From contig NW_017265135.1 in NCBI RefSeq assembly GCF_001638985.1, positions 2,099,223 to 2,163,222 of the forward strand: 64,000 nucleotides of DNA, written 5' to 3'. This DNA comes from Phycomyces blakesleeanus NRRL 1555(-). Lineage: Eukaryota > Mucoromycota > Mucoromycetes > Mucorales > Phycomycetaceae. Within the stretch, counting starts at the first letter, position 1; every line of letters begins with the position of its first letter. The notes beneath the pieces were generated by a model that ran no database searches, had not been told where the DNA came from, and was given only the letters and a program-made list of their open reading frames with translations. Below are positions 46,928 through 58,700 of this stretch, piece by piece. Made by a program: the position numbers and the translations under genes.

Positions 46928-48846
46928 ATGACGATGACCACCAACACATTGCCATCGCCCACACTTCCTCCAACGTAAATTGAAAAGAGATAAAGAAACA
47001 GAGAGAATTATAACGATATAGTATAATACAAAAATTTAATAGTAATTTGTATTTACCTTTGTAAATCTCTTCTTTAGATATCATATTATTGTCCGTCAGG
47101 AACCCCAGAAGGCTCGTCTCTGTAGCTTCAAAGAGAAAGGTTCGCACACAATAGATATCTAATTCTTAACTTCCTAATAATATAATATAATATAAATAAA
47201 CAAACAAATACACAAACAAACAAATAGATAAATAAATACACAACATATATGTATCTATAATCTAATCAAGTATTGCAGTTGACAGACGGCCAATAGACCC
47301 TCCACCTATCCTTCAGCTCGTGTTTAGCTCACCAACAGACGAGTACGTCTATAATATGCACACACACGCACATATATACCAAATGTCGCTGTTTTTTTCT
47401 TATTCATTCATTAATTCATTCATTCTAGTCCAACCTTGCTTTATAATCCTTATCTCTTTGTCTATGCAACCCTCACAGACCAAAAAACCGAAACAGATCT
47501 GGACTTTATGAATGGTAACAGAACAACAGCTGGGCAAATGGTCCAGTCTTTGCACAAATTAAAAGATGTTGATAACAAAGGTAAAGAAACCAAGAGATAT
47601 ATTACAAATAAGAAATTAAAAAAAAAAGTCAATTTTTTTATATTATAAATAATATTTCAGATGGCGGATTTTTTGTATTTGCGGATATTAGCGTCCGGTT
47701 GGAAGGACTCTATAAACTCAAATTCACACTTTTTGAAATGAAAGGGTAAATTATACAATACAATATAGTATAATTCTTTAAACTAAATCTACTTTGAATT
47801 AAGATCTTTTGTCCACCGTCTCAGCTCAGTAATGTCCAAGACTTTCCAGGTCTATTCTCCAAAAGGTACGTTAAGCTTTTCATTTTTTAAAGTATATATA
47901 TAAAAATAATCTTAAAATACTCATCCACAGCGTAGCTTTTCCTGGCATGTCAGGTAAATCACTTTGGCATTTGATTACTTCTTTATTCTTCTTTGTATAT
48001 ATACATATACATATATGTATGTACGTAAGTATGTAAATCACTTGTCTTACATTTTTCTATCCAGAGTCTACCTTTTTGACGCGGTCATTTTCTGATCAGG
48101 GCGTTAGGGTACGGATACGAAAGGAAGCGCGTGGAGCAGATAGCAGGTATGTCCCTGATTTACAAACCCATATCTACGTACACCCAAGGAGATCTAGCAA
48201 AAGCAAAGAAAAAAGGTTCTCAAGAAGACTAATTGCGTTTTATAGTAAGCGGCGATATTCAACCATTGACGAGAAGCCTCAGGATCGGATGTCGTCGCTT
48301 CAAGATCCGGAAGTTCGGGAAACGTCGTTTGGAGGAGATTCAGCCCGCCCAGAAAGCGGCCCACCTGAAAAGAGACTGTTGACAATTCTAAGCCAATCAG
48401 GTTCTGCATTAGGCCCAGCTTCTTCTTCGTCTTCGTCTTCGTCTTCCTTGCACCCAGACTCATCATCTGTCGTTCTCCCACCACCAGAAAGCCTTCTGCC
48501 ACGCGATTTTAGAGCAGATGGTCGGATGTCGATGCAAAATCTTCTTCTAGACCCTACACCCACAAAACCACCTCCGGGATCTCCAGCTATCCCTACTTAC
48601 AGCACCGCTCGCGTCCTTCCTCCCCCGCAATCTCCCATGGATTCCTTTAACTATTACTCTCTCAGCCACGAAATGGCCAGCCACGAGTCGACAAGTCACA
48701 CAATGAGTAACCTAGGAGGAGGAGACAGTACAGTGTGGACCCGACCCACTCCACCAACACTCCCTCCACTCCATTCAAAAGACTGGCCAGGAGGAGACGG
48801 CTTTCGGACCTCACCAGATCGTCCTTACACCATTCACTCACCTTAA
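46928..48846 (+). CDS. Velvet-domain transcription factor (VosA/VelB-like)
   Basis: Eight exons: 46928..46974, 47078..47139, 47279..47342, 47429..47580, 47661..47745, 47825..47865, 47936..47953 and 48065..48846, totalling 1251 nt (416 aa). The velvet domain covers about residues 17-170: YHIIVRQEPQKARLCSFKEK, VDRRPIDPPPILQLVF, YNPYLFVYATLTDQ, GNRTTAGQMVQSLHKLKDVD, GGFFVFADISVRLEGLYKLK, FTLFEMKG, FQVYSPKAFPGMSESTFLTR and FSDQGVRVRIRKEARG. Every segment has its counterpart in VosA/VelB-type proteins. Velvet factors are fungal, with an NF-kappaB-like fold; they bind DNA as homo- or heterodimers and couple sporulation, light response and secondary metabolism. The C-terminal 250 aa are Ser/Pro-rich and disordered. 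Exon 7 has only 18 nt, and its acceptor had to be chosen (second AG) to keep FPGMS in frame. VosA versus VelB is not decided. Confidence 0.92.
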
Positions 48847-50570
48847 ATATATACACAATGCACGCAAATCACACAAATCACACACACTGCACATATTGCA
48901 CACACTACATATTGCACTATACATTACACATTATACACTATACGCTATACGCTACATGCTATACGTTACACGCTATACGCTACACGCTACACATTACACG
49001 CTACACACGCAAGGCAATTGAACCTGTTTTTTTTATTTTTCTTTTTCTTTTACCGAATTTTGACTATTTTTTTTTATGATATTGAAACAATGAAAAACCG
49101 GATTTCTCGTTTTTTATCAACCCAATTCACTTACAGCTAGTTCAAACTACACTTGCACCTTACACTCCACTCTCACTCACAAAATTCACAAAATTCACAA
49201 AAGCATATATATCTATATATATAGAAGCAATCTACACACGCACACACACACACCCATTAAGAAAAAAAACAAAAACGACTATAAAAAAGATACTTTTTTT
49301 CTTTAAAAAAAACAAAAAAAAACAACAACAACAACAACCACAACAAAAATGACATCTGCAGGCGGCTGTGCATCCAATAAAATCTTACTATCATCCCCTC
49401 ATCGTGTGACGTCTCTAACCCCAAACAAATAAAATATAAGCACTTTCCGGATTTAGACATTTTGTGTTCCCAAACCTTTCTAAATTGGTAACCACGCTCG
49501 AGATTGTCGACCCAATGGTACTTAAAATATACCAAATATTAAAATGCCACTAACAATGGCTTGAAAGAGCGAGTGAGCGAGAGAGAGAGAGAAAAAAGGA
49601 ACGAAAAGAAAGAAAAGAAAAATAGATTAAAAAAGAAATTAATACTGATATTAACATTGACATTGACATTGACGTTGAGGTTGGGGTTGAGGTTGAGGTT
49701 GGTGTTGGTGTTGATACTAATACTGATACTAAAGCCACACAAGATAAAAGTAAGAGATACCAAAGCAACATAATGACACAAATTCTTGAAAATTACACAC
49801 ACACAAATCAAGTACAAGAAAAAAAATTAAACCTTGAAATCAATAGAAGATATCTGGTTACCTTTACATAGTAATAGTACTAATAATACTAGTCAATGCT
49901 TATAGCCGAATAGCAAAAATAAATAAAAAAAGGGGGGGGGGCTCTTTTAGCCTTGGTTATATTTCTGTCTCTTCTGTCTTCTATTCTTGGTAGTTTCTGC
50001 TTAAACTATCTCTTTTTGACTGCCTACCACTCTGTTTCGTTATAATCACTTTACAATTCCTCAAACACCTGCTTTTGGTAACAGTATAAACTCCGATTGT
50101 AAAACAAAAATATTTTTTTTTATAAATATACAATCAGCGCATTCACAAGGTTCCATAAAAAGAAACTGAGAGAAAATAAGGCAAAAAAAAATCTTTCCTT
50201 TCTCTCTCTCTTTCTCTCTTTTTTTTTTTTCCCTCCCCCCATTTAGTATCCTTCACTCCCCCCTTTCCTCCTCTTTTTCTCCACCGGCAATGTTCNNNNN
50301 NNNNNNNNNNNNNNNNNNNNNNNNNNNNNNNNNNNNNNNNNNNNNNNNNNNNNNNNNNNNNNNNNNNNNNNNNNNNNNNNNNNNNNNNNNNNNNNAATTT
50401 TTTTTTTTTTTTTTTCCCCCCCCCCCTTTTGGAGATCCTAAGATCCCCCTTTAGGTTTTTTTTTTAACCCCCCCTCTTTTTTTTTTTCCCCCCCCCCCTT
50501 TCCCCAAGAACCCTCCCCCCCCCCCCCCCCCTTTCCCTTTTACTTCTTAACCGACCCATCCCATTACGGC
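48847..50570. other. Intergenic region with degenerate repeats and an assembly gap
   Basis: About 1.7 kb. It contains a CACATTACACGCTATACGC-type degenerate array (about 48880-49010), CA and AAC repeats (about 49240-49340) and an ATTGAC/GTTGAG hexamer array at about 49645-49725. Long T and C runs flank a stretch of Ns. No supportable gene. Confidence 0.55.
50296..50395. other. Assembly gap (Ns)
   Basis: A run of about 100 N, probably a nominal length, flanked on the right by T and C homopolymers. It interrupts the promoter region of the MADS-box gene; the true distance is unknown. Confidence 0.98.
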
Positions 50571-51519
50571 ATGAATCCAGTTCACCAGAATGACCCCCAC
50601 CTGGCACAGTCCACTGGTTTGGACTCTACAGCTTCTATCCCACCCAATGCCAAGAAGACCAGAAAACCCAAGAAGAATCCTGAGGATGATGATTCGGGTG
50701 ATGACTCGGAAGATGGTGAAGATAAGCCTGCCCGACGATCAGGTCGCAGAAAGATCAAGATTGAATACATTGAAGACAAGAATAGACGACACATTACATT
50801 TTCTAAAAGAAAAGCAGGAATCATGAAAAAGGTACAAACAATTTTCTTAAAAAAAGTTTTTACATATATATATATATGTATGTATGTATATATATAAACT
50901 CCCAAAAAAATAATAAAAATATAAAAAAAAACAATAAACAATAAACAGTAAACAACAACAACAAAAACAGCAATATATATTTATATACAAAGACGCAAAG
51001 AAGTAAAATACACGCATTGAATTTTATACATGTGTGAGATATGTATTGGTTAATTACGCGAAAACTAATCAAAAAAGAATGATTCTTTATGTATGTATGT
51101 ATGTATGTATCTATATGCGTGTGTGTGGTATTTAGGCGTATGAATTGAGTACTCTGACAGGGACTCAGGTGTTGTTGCTGGTCGTGTCTGAGACAGGATT
51201 AGTATATACATTCACCACCGTTAAGCTGCAACCAATGGTAACAAAACCCGAAGGAAAGAATTTGATCCAAGCCTGTTTGAATGCGCCTGATCCAGCCTCT
51301 GAGGAAGCAGCCGTGAGTATTTATATTTATATACATGCGCGTTTCTGGATTCACAATTAAACATCACAAACTCACAAATTGGAGTAGAGTGATGCTGGTT
51401 ACAGTAACGGCCAACCGTCGCCTCGTGCTGCCTACAAGGAAAAGGAGCCCTACAACAAAAAGGTGCGTACAGGCAGATATTTTCAGAGAGTTAAAATCAA
51501 CAACAACAAAAGAAAGTCC

Positions 51520-51555
<36 letters not shown>

Positions 51556-52104
51556 CGTGTGATTAATAGGAATCGCGTGTGTGTGTGTGTTTTTTAGGTT
51601 GAACCCTCCACTCCATTGGCACCTACGTTTCCTCCATCTCAAGAGCAAAACTCTGCTCCTGCTCAGGCATACCAACCTCAGCCTGCTTATGGTAACTACG
51701 GTCACGCCGGTTATATGAACGCACCACCACCAGGTCATTATCAGCAGCACCCAGGGCAACAACCTCCACAACAACAGCAGCAGCAGCATCCTTCGCAAAA
51801 CCAGGCACAGCACCATCAACACCAGCAACCTTCGCCTCAACAACATCAACAACAGCAGCCCTATGGTCAGATACCTTCTCCCGCATTTTATAATAACCAA
51901 CAGCACTATATGCCTCAACAGCAACACCATCATCAACAACAGCAACAACAACACCAGCAACAACAACCTGGTGGACATGGTGGCTATTGGCCAAATGTTC
52001 CTGTTCAAGGTAATCCCGATCCTTCTATGGCAAGACAGCAAGAGCATGGTGGAGTTGAGGATCCGGCCAGAAGAATGGCTCCTGCCCCAGGAGCAAAGAA
52101 GTAG
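50571..52104 (+). CDS. SRF/Mcm1-type (type I) MADS-box transcription factor
   Basis: Four exons: 50571..50831, 51136..51312, 51388..51462 and 51598..52104, totalling 1020 nt (339 aa). After an acidic N-terminal segment (PEDDDSGDDSEDGED), the MADS domain runs from about residue 60: GRRKIKIEYIEDKNRRHITF, SKRKAGIMKKAYELSTLTGT, QVLLLVVSETGLVYTFTTVK, LQPMV. This is the SRF-like class (KRK.GIMKKA.ELS.LTGTQVLLLV). The first intron falls inside the domain right after MKK, as in many fungal genes. The C-terminal half is Gln/His/Pro-rich (QQQQQQHPSQNQAQHHQHQQ and similar), typical of an activation region. It binds CArG-like boxes as a dimer and normally acts with partner factors in mating, morphogenesis or stress. 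The N gap lies 175 bp upstream, so the 5' UTR cannot be judged. Confidence 0.93.
51522..51550. repeat. (GA)n microsatellite in an intron
   Basis: About 29 bp of GAGA in the third intron of the MADS-box gene, followed by a short TG run before the acceptor. Confidence 0.8.
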
Positions 52105-52134
52105 TTTCAAGTCGTTTTTAGTAGCAGCAGCAGC

Positions 52135-52169
<35 letters not shown>

Positions 52170-53681
52170 CTGGTTTATTAAGGATTCAAAGCAGAAACAT
52201 TGTGACACAAAGCTACATTTCTTAAATTTCACTTGACCACTCAATCAATCACTCAATCAATCAATCAATCAATCACTCACTCACTCACTCGCTTACTCGC
52301 TTACTCATTTACACTAACTTTACTCCATTCACACTCCATCCACACTCACATTCATCAAGCAAAATAACCAAGAAGTCGAAGAAAATCATACAGATACAAA
52401 TATTATAAATATGAATATAAATATAACTACACACAAAATGCTAAGAGAAGAATGAAAATAAGAATTAGGATCTTGATGCTTTATTTTCATTGTTGTTTTT
52501 GTATTTTCTATAACATTGATCATAGTATATTTGAGATAATACTACCACTAGTAATAAATGGTATCTAGATTATAAATCAAGTTATAAATGACGACAGATT
52601 TGTGCGTGTGTGTGTGTGTGTTTTTTTTGGTGAAATAGAGTTACCATTAGGTAACCCTCTTCAATTAGTCAGCCAAACAAGCTATGTGTGTAAAGAGGGC
52701 AAAGCTGTCATCTATGGACTGAGAAGGGATGATTTGTAAATGTTGCTGAAAATTTGCTTTTGACTATGATTTTAATTTGGAATATCCTTGGCTATATTTT
52801 ACGTGAAATTAACATATGATTGTTGTAATTGAGCAAAATGAATGGTATTAAGCTCAGGTTTGTCAGCACTAAATCACAGTATTTTGCATTACTCTACATC
52901 ATAGCACAGGGCATCCTAATGCTGGATTAATAATAGGAGCAAAACAAGAGCTGTCAAATAAGTCCGAGACAAATATTCACAGTCACAGTAATTTTCTTTT
53001 TTTTTCTTTTTTTGGTAATACAGAATGTACAAAAAAGAAAACGCAAAGTCGGTAAATTTACAAGTAGAGCAAAATGGTTTCTTTACACACACACACACAC
53101 ACAAAGAGAGAGAGAGAGAGATATTTGTATAAGTCGAAAATGAAATCATTCTTGTACATTCCCAGTAATATAACACCATATTATCCTTTATATCTATATA
53201 AGGTCTTGGTCCTGTTAATTTAATCAAAGAATGAACCCAACAAAGAAGAGGAAGAAGAAGAGAAAATAGAGTGTAATCTTAGTTTACTGCAGAAAGCTAG
53301 TTTTAAAAACACTCTTAAAAGGAAATAGCTTACGCGTTCTTTCCATTTTTTTTTTAAAATTTTTTAAAATTTTTTTTTCTTTGCTTAATCTCCTGCTATC
53401 CGCTCCAATCACACCTAATTAGGATAGGTACACACACACTACTATAGAACGATTCATGCTGGTGATATATATATATAAATCCCAACAGTAACAATAGCAG
53501 TAATAGTAGCAATATCTAATAAAAAGAATAGGCTGACTATGTATATATTATCTATAAAAGGGCCATTTATCAGTCGTTTTTGGACAATCGATATATATAT
53601 ACATACATCTCTTTCTTTCTTTCTTTCTTTCTTTCTTTAATTCTACAACTCTACCAAACACCTAAACAAAAGAAAACCAAC
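52105..53681. other. Intergenic region MADS / aldo-keto reductase
   Basis: About 1.6 kb. (AGT)n lies just after the MADS stop (about 52117-52168). CAAT/CACT tetranucleotide arrays are at about 52240-52300, CA/GA tracts at about 53085-53120 and (CTTT)n at about 53610-53638 before the next gene. No ORF of note. Confidence 0.55.
53553..53560 (+). promoter_or_regulatory. TATA box of the aldo-keto reductase gene
   Basis: TATAAAAG (within TCTATAAAAGGG) about 120 bp before the ATG at 53682, followed by a pyrimidine-rich CTTT stretch usual for fungal transcription start regions. Confidence 0.5.
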
Positions 53682-55107
53682 ATGGTCCAGCTCAAAGAAA
53701 TTGGAAAGACTGGTGTTAAGGTGCCTGCTATTGGCTTTGGCTGTATGAGGTAACTCAATTAAACATAAAGATAGATATATAGCTACAAGACCATACAATT
53801 AAAACAACATCTAATATAATCTATGTTAATGTTATGTAATCTATAGCTTGAGTGGACCCTATGGTTCTGCCGATGATGAAGAAAGTATCAAGACATTGGA
53901 GCGTTCTATTGAATTAGGGTAGTTACTATACTCATCTGTCTCTTCCCCCTTTTTATATATATCTAAGGAATAATAATCAATGAATTCCTCGGATAATAAC
54001 TCATGTAATTCTATAGATCCACATTCTGGGATACTGCTAATGTGTACGGAATCAAGTCTCACAACGAGCGTTTACTGTCCCGTGTATTAAAGACACAGAG
54101 AGACAAGATTTTCCTGGCTACAAAATTCGGATTCATACGTGATGAGTCTGGTGCAATCAGTAGATTCGATGGCTCTCCAGAACATGTCCGTGAAGCGTTC
54201 GATAAGAGTCAGAAGAACCTCGGTGTTGATGTAGTTGACCTGTACTATATGCATCGAGTTGATCCTAAAGTGTAACTATTCATTCCTTTGTTTTGATATA
54301 CACATATACAATCGCACGAAGTCTTACAAACGAATATTTTTTCTTGTTTTTTTTTTTAAAAAGCCCAATTGAAGACAGTGTCAGAGCTATGGCTGAATTG
54401 GTCAAGGAAGGCCGTGTCCGCTTCCTCGGTAAGTTATTTTGTAACATGAGTATATATGTATATATATATCAAGTTTTTCGACGTGCTGATGTATTAGTAA
54501 TCCTCAGGTTTGTCTGAATGTTCGGCCGAGACTCTTCGTCGCGCTCACAAGGTGCATCCTATTACCGCTGTACAGATGGAATACTCTCCCTGGACATTGA
54601 ACATCGAAAATAATGGTATCCTTGCTACTGCCCGTGAGTTGGGAATTTCAATTGTTGCCTAGTGAGTATACATATATATATATATATCAAAAAGAATAAC
54701 CTTATTCACACATAACAAACAAAAGCTCTCCTTTGGGCCGTGGGTTTATGACAGGTTCCATCAGAAGTCTCGATGATTTTGATAAAGATGATTTCAGACG
54801 TGGTCTGCCTCGTTTCTCTCCCGAGAATTTTGACAAGAACCTCAAGCTTGTTGATGACATTACTGCCCTTGCTACCAAAAAGGGCGTCACACCTGGACAA
54901 TACGTTCTGGCCTGGATTCTGGCCCAAGGCCCAGAGTTTTTTGTAATCCCTGGTACCAGAAGAGTCAAGAATCTTGAGGAGAATGTTAAGGCTGGAGATG
55001 TTGTATTGACAAGCGAAGAAGTGGCCGAGATGAGAGAATTGATCGATAAGGCTAATATTATCGGAGAGCGTTATGCTCCAGCTCAGCTAGCTACCGTTAA
55101 CAATTAG
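53682..55107 (+). CDS. Aldo-keto reductase (AKR13/pyridoxal-reductase-like)
   Basis: Six exons: 53682..53749, 53847..53918, 54017..54271, 54364..54428, 54508..54661 and 54726..55107, totalling 996 nt (331 aa), normal for the family. It begins [22 protein letters not shown]. The catalytic tetrad is visible: Asp and Tyr in FWDTANVYG, Lys in IFLATKFGF and His in YYMHRVDP. The rest follows the TIM-barrel pattern: [47 protein letters not shown] and the NADPH-binding [17 protein letters not shown]. It matches the group called auxin-induced protein or pyridoxal reductase (AKR13 and AKR8 kin), which reduces aldehydes or ketones with NADPH in the cytosol. The natural substrate is not predictable. Confidence 0.94.
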
Positions 55108-55756
55108 ATTACCTATATAAATAAATGTATCTTGTTTTACTATATAACTATTAACATTAATTGTATTAATACTCTTGATCGTTGCCTTTTCTTTGTAATA
55201 TAAAGTTGATTGTTTATACAATATATATTCCACTTGAATAAAAGGATCCAGTTAGAAGAAGAAGAAAAAGAAGAAGAAGAAAAAGAAGAAGAAGAAGAAA
55301 AAGAGCCACGGCTAGATGTTTGTGTCCAAAATCATTGGCTATGTTATTCTTAAGAAATATAGCAAATTCATCGCTCTCTTTCTATAAAATGCATCTCTTC
55401 CAGAGTATATCAAGCAGGAGCTGTGCTTTGTAAACAGCTTAAATAAATCGTTAGCATTTCAAAGCAAAGCAAAGCAAAGCAAATCAGATCGAATCAAATG
55501 ATTTATTTGTTCAATTTGGGCCACCCAACCTCAGGACTGCTTTTCTACTTTTGTTTCGACCTTTTTGCTTTGTTGGCCATTGAATCACCGCAATAGCCTG
55601 CCCTGTGTATAAGAGTATTGGGAAAGAAAGAACGAAAGAAGAAAAAAAAAAAAGAGAGAGAGAGAGAGAAAAGATTGGGTAGTCTGTGTAGTGTATCAAG
55701 TGTGTGAAAAATAATAATATAAATTTGTATTTAATCAATCTCAACGAAAAAGAAAG
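55108..55756. other. Intergenic region AKR / condensin
   Basis: About 650 bp with a (GAAGAA)n purine array at about 55255-55305 and AAAGC pentamers near 55460-55480. The minus-strand ORF at about 55.5-55.7 kb is low-complexity. The promoter of the condensin gene lies at the right end. Confidence 0.5.
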
Positions 55757-58700
55757 ATGACCTCAGCTCGCAAGTCAAACTTATTGGCATCCTTACGAAC
55801 AACGATTCCACAAATCTTCAATGATGCTCAGAAACCCAATGCAAATCACAGAAAGTATTCGATTGCACTTCGCAAACTTCAGGTCCAATTATGTTTAAAT
55901 TCGCCTATCGACAAGGACAAATCACATGACATTGATTACGAAGGCGAAGAAGCATTTGATAAAGAGTTCTTTCGAAATGTCAATAAAATCCTCACAGTAA
56001 AGAAACGTGAACCACATGCAGACAGAATTGTTAGATTTATTGCAGCCTTTTTACAATACACACAGCAACAAGGTAAATAATAATAAACATCACTATATGT
56101 GTGTGTATATATATACATCTCTGCATATATATATATTTCTTAGAAAATAAATCAATAAATCAATATACTATTCCTATTAGTATTATTATTGTTGTTGTAA
56201 TTTCTGCGTACAATTATTCATAAATATACATTTATATCATCGCTATAAAGACAACGAGAGCAAAGAACCAAAGGAAATAGTAAACGATGGTGATGATATG
56301 GAAGGAGAGGAGACTGTATCATCCCGTTTTGTGGAACACCTTATGCGTCACCTCATCAAGGGTTTGATGGCTAAGAATAAAACGGTGCGATTAAGAAGTT
56401 GCCAAGTTGTAGCCCTCAGTGTAAATTCATTGGGAGAAATCGAGTACGTAAAACAAAAAACCAAAAAAAAAAATCAATATTATCATTATTTGTATCTAGA
56501 AAAGAAAAATGAAATACATGTATTTTTATACAAAAAAAAAATACATGTGTGTCGATGAAACTAAATGAGATTCATTGGAAGAAGAAAGGTCTGAATAAAT
56601 AGAAACTTAAGAAATTAAATTTGAATTTGTGTGTGTGTAGTGAAGATATCTACCAAGATTTGAAGCGAGCCTTGTTTGAACGTATCAGAGACAAGGAGGC
56701 CAGTGTTCGCAGTCAGGCTGCTACTGCTCTTTCTAGACTCCAGGGTGCAGATTCTGAAGTAGACGAAGTAGATGGAAAGACAATCACACAGAAACTAGTC
56801 TGGGCACTTCGGCATGATCCTAGCGCGTATGTTACATATATATATATATAAAGAGATCGTTGACCTTACTAATGTGTGTATAAAATGCATTAAAATAATA
56901 TCAAGTGAGGTTCGGAGAGTAGTTTTGTTCAACCTGGACCAGACTTATGAAACGATTCCTTATATTGTCGAGAGAGCCCGAGATGCGGATGCCACTAATC
57001 GTCGAGTGGTCTACTTGAAGCCAATGGCTGAGATACAAGATTTCAGACTGATACCTTGCCAAGAAAGACACTTGCTTCTCAAATGTGGACTCAATGATAG
57101 GTAAATATAATAAATATAATAATGATAATGATAATGCAATGTAATATATTAACGACTGTATTATTTCTTTCTGTAGAGATCCATTGGTAAAAAAGGCAGC
57201 CAGTAAGATGATCTCAATGCATTGGATTAGACATGCAGACCACAACTTACTCGAGGTAAGAGCTTACTCAAATTGATCAGTGTTCAAAATAAACTATTGC
57301 TCACGAGTGTGTAATATAAGTTTCTGGAACGAATGGATATTTTGGAAGGCGATGCAGCCGAAGATATTCTTACCGCATTCCTTTCTTCCCGTATCGATAT
57401 CGTTAATTCAATTAAATTTGACGGTAAGGAACAAAGTCTACCAAACTAATGATCCAACTAATCAACTAGATAAACGAGCCTACAAATTACAAATTACAAA
57501 TATATTTATATATCAAAATTCACTTTACTCATCAAAAGCATTATTTAGATCAATTTTGGAATAATCTTTCACCCGAAAGTTCTTTCCTTGCAAAAGTTCT
57601 TATTCAATTCTTACAGGCTAAAGAAGTAAATTATTCCATTAGTCACACTCATAAAGGAACCATAACCGTCAACTAACCTTATTTAATTTATTTTTATTTC
57701 AAAAAAAAAGTACGATGAAAAGCTTGATGCCGTTCTTCCCGAGGTTACCCGACTCTCCTTTATTACTCAAGATTATGCCCAATTGTGGAGAGAAGCAGAA
57801 AAGGGAACAAAGGGAGATTATGAGTTTATTGTTACTCAACTCCTAGATATTGCAAAGTGTTTAGATTATGCTGATGAAGTAGGAAGACGAAAGATGTTTG
57901 ATTTGTTACGTATGTCAAGCAAAGAAATAGTCTCTTAATCATTTCCTTATTTTAATAATGATACTAATGAATCCAATTTCCATGTTTGTCTGTATGTACT
58001 GTGGTTGGATTAAATAGGTGAGCTTATTATGGTCCCAGACATATCTGACAATCATTTGGCAAGTGTGGTTGAACTTTTCAAGATCATCTCATTTGATGAA
58101 AGAGATTTTACAAGGTAACCTTCTGTGCATAATACACATACTCACATAGACACAAAACATTTTATAGAAATTAACGTTTTTAATGGAATAGAACTATGGT
58201 GGAAATTATATCAGATATTCAAGAAGTATCTGGCTTGGGTGAACAAGAAAGTTCATATTCTGTTAGTAATCATCAACCGGAACCCGTACCTTTTCTAATC
58301 TTGATTATATTATTATTATTTTTATACTTTTTTGCTTCTTAGGTTACCGACACCACACCCCTTAAGAAAATTAAGCTCAGTAACCGTGTTTCCCCAAAAC
58401 TTGAAGAAGATCTTGACAGAGAACCCGATATTTTAAGGAAGAAGCTTGCACAACTAAAATGCCTGACGATTTGTAAACACATATTAGAAAGAAGTGAAGA
58501 GGTAATTCATACTTATATTAGTCTATCAATTGTATGTATATGCTTATATTAAACTACCATGATCTGTATATATATAGACCTTACAAAATAACTCTACTCT
58601 GTATGGCTTGTTGAATGAACTTATTGTTCCTTCAGTTAAAAGCAATGAAACCGTGCTTCTGGAAGAAGGTTTACACTGTCTTGGCCTGTTTTGCTGCTTG

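Noticed and set aside
48880..49015. Telomere-like or centromere-like array (CACATTACACGCTATACGC units)
   Set aside because: Units are irregular, the array spans only about 130 bp, and it lies between ordinary genes.
51364..52110. Leu-rich 248-codon minus-strand ORF
   Set aside because: Antisense of the MADS protein's CAG/CAA (Gln) repeats.
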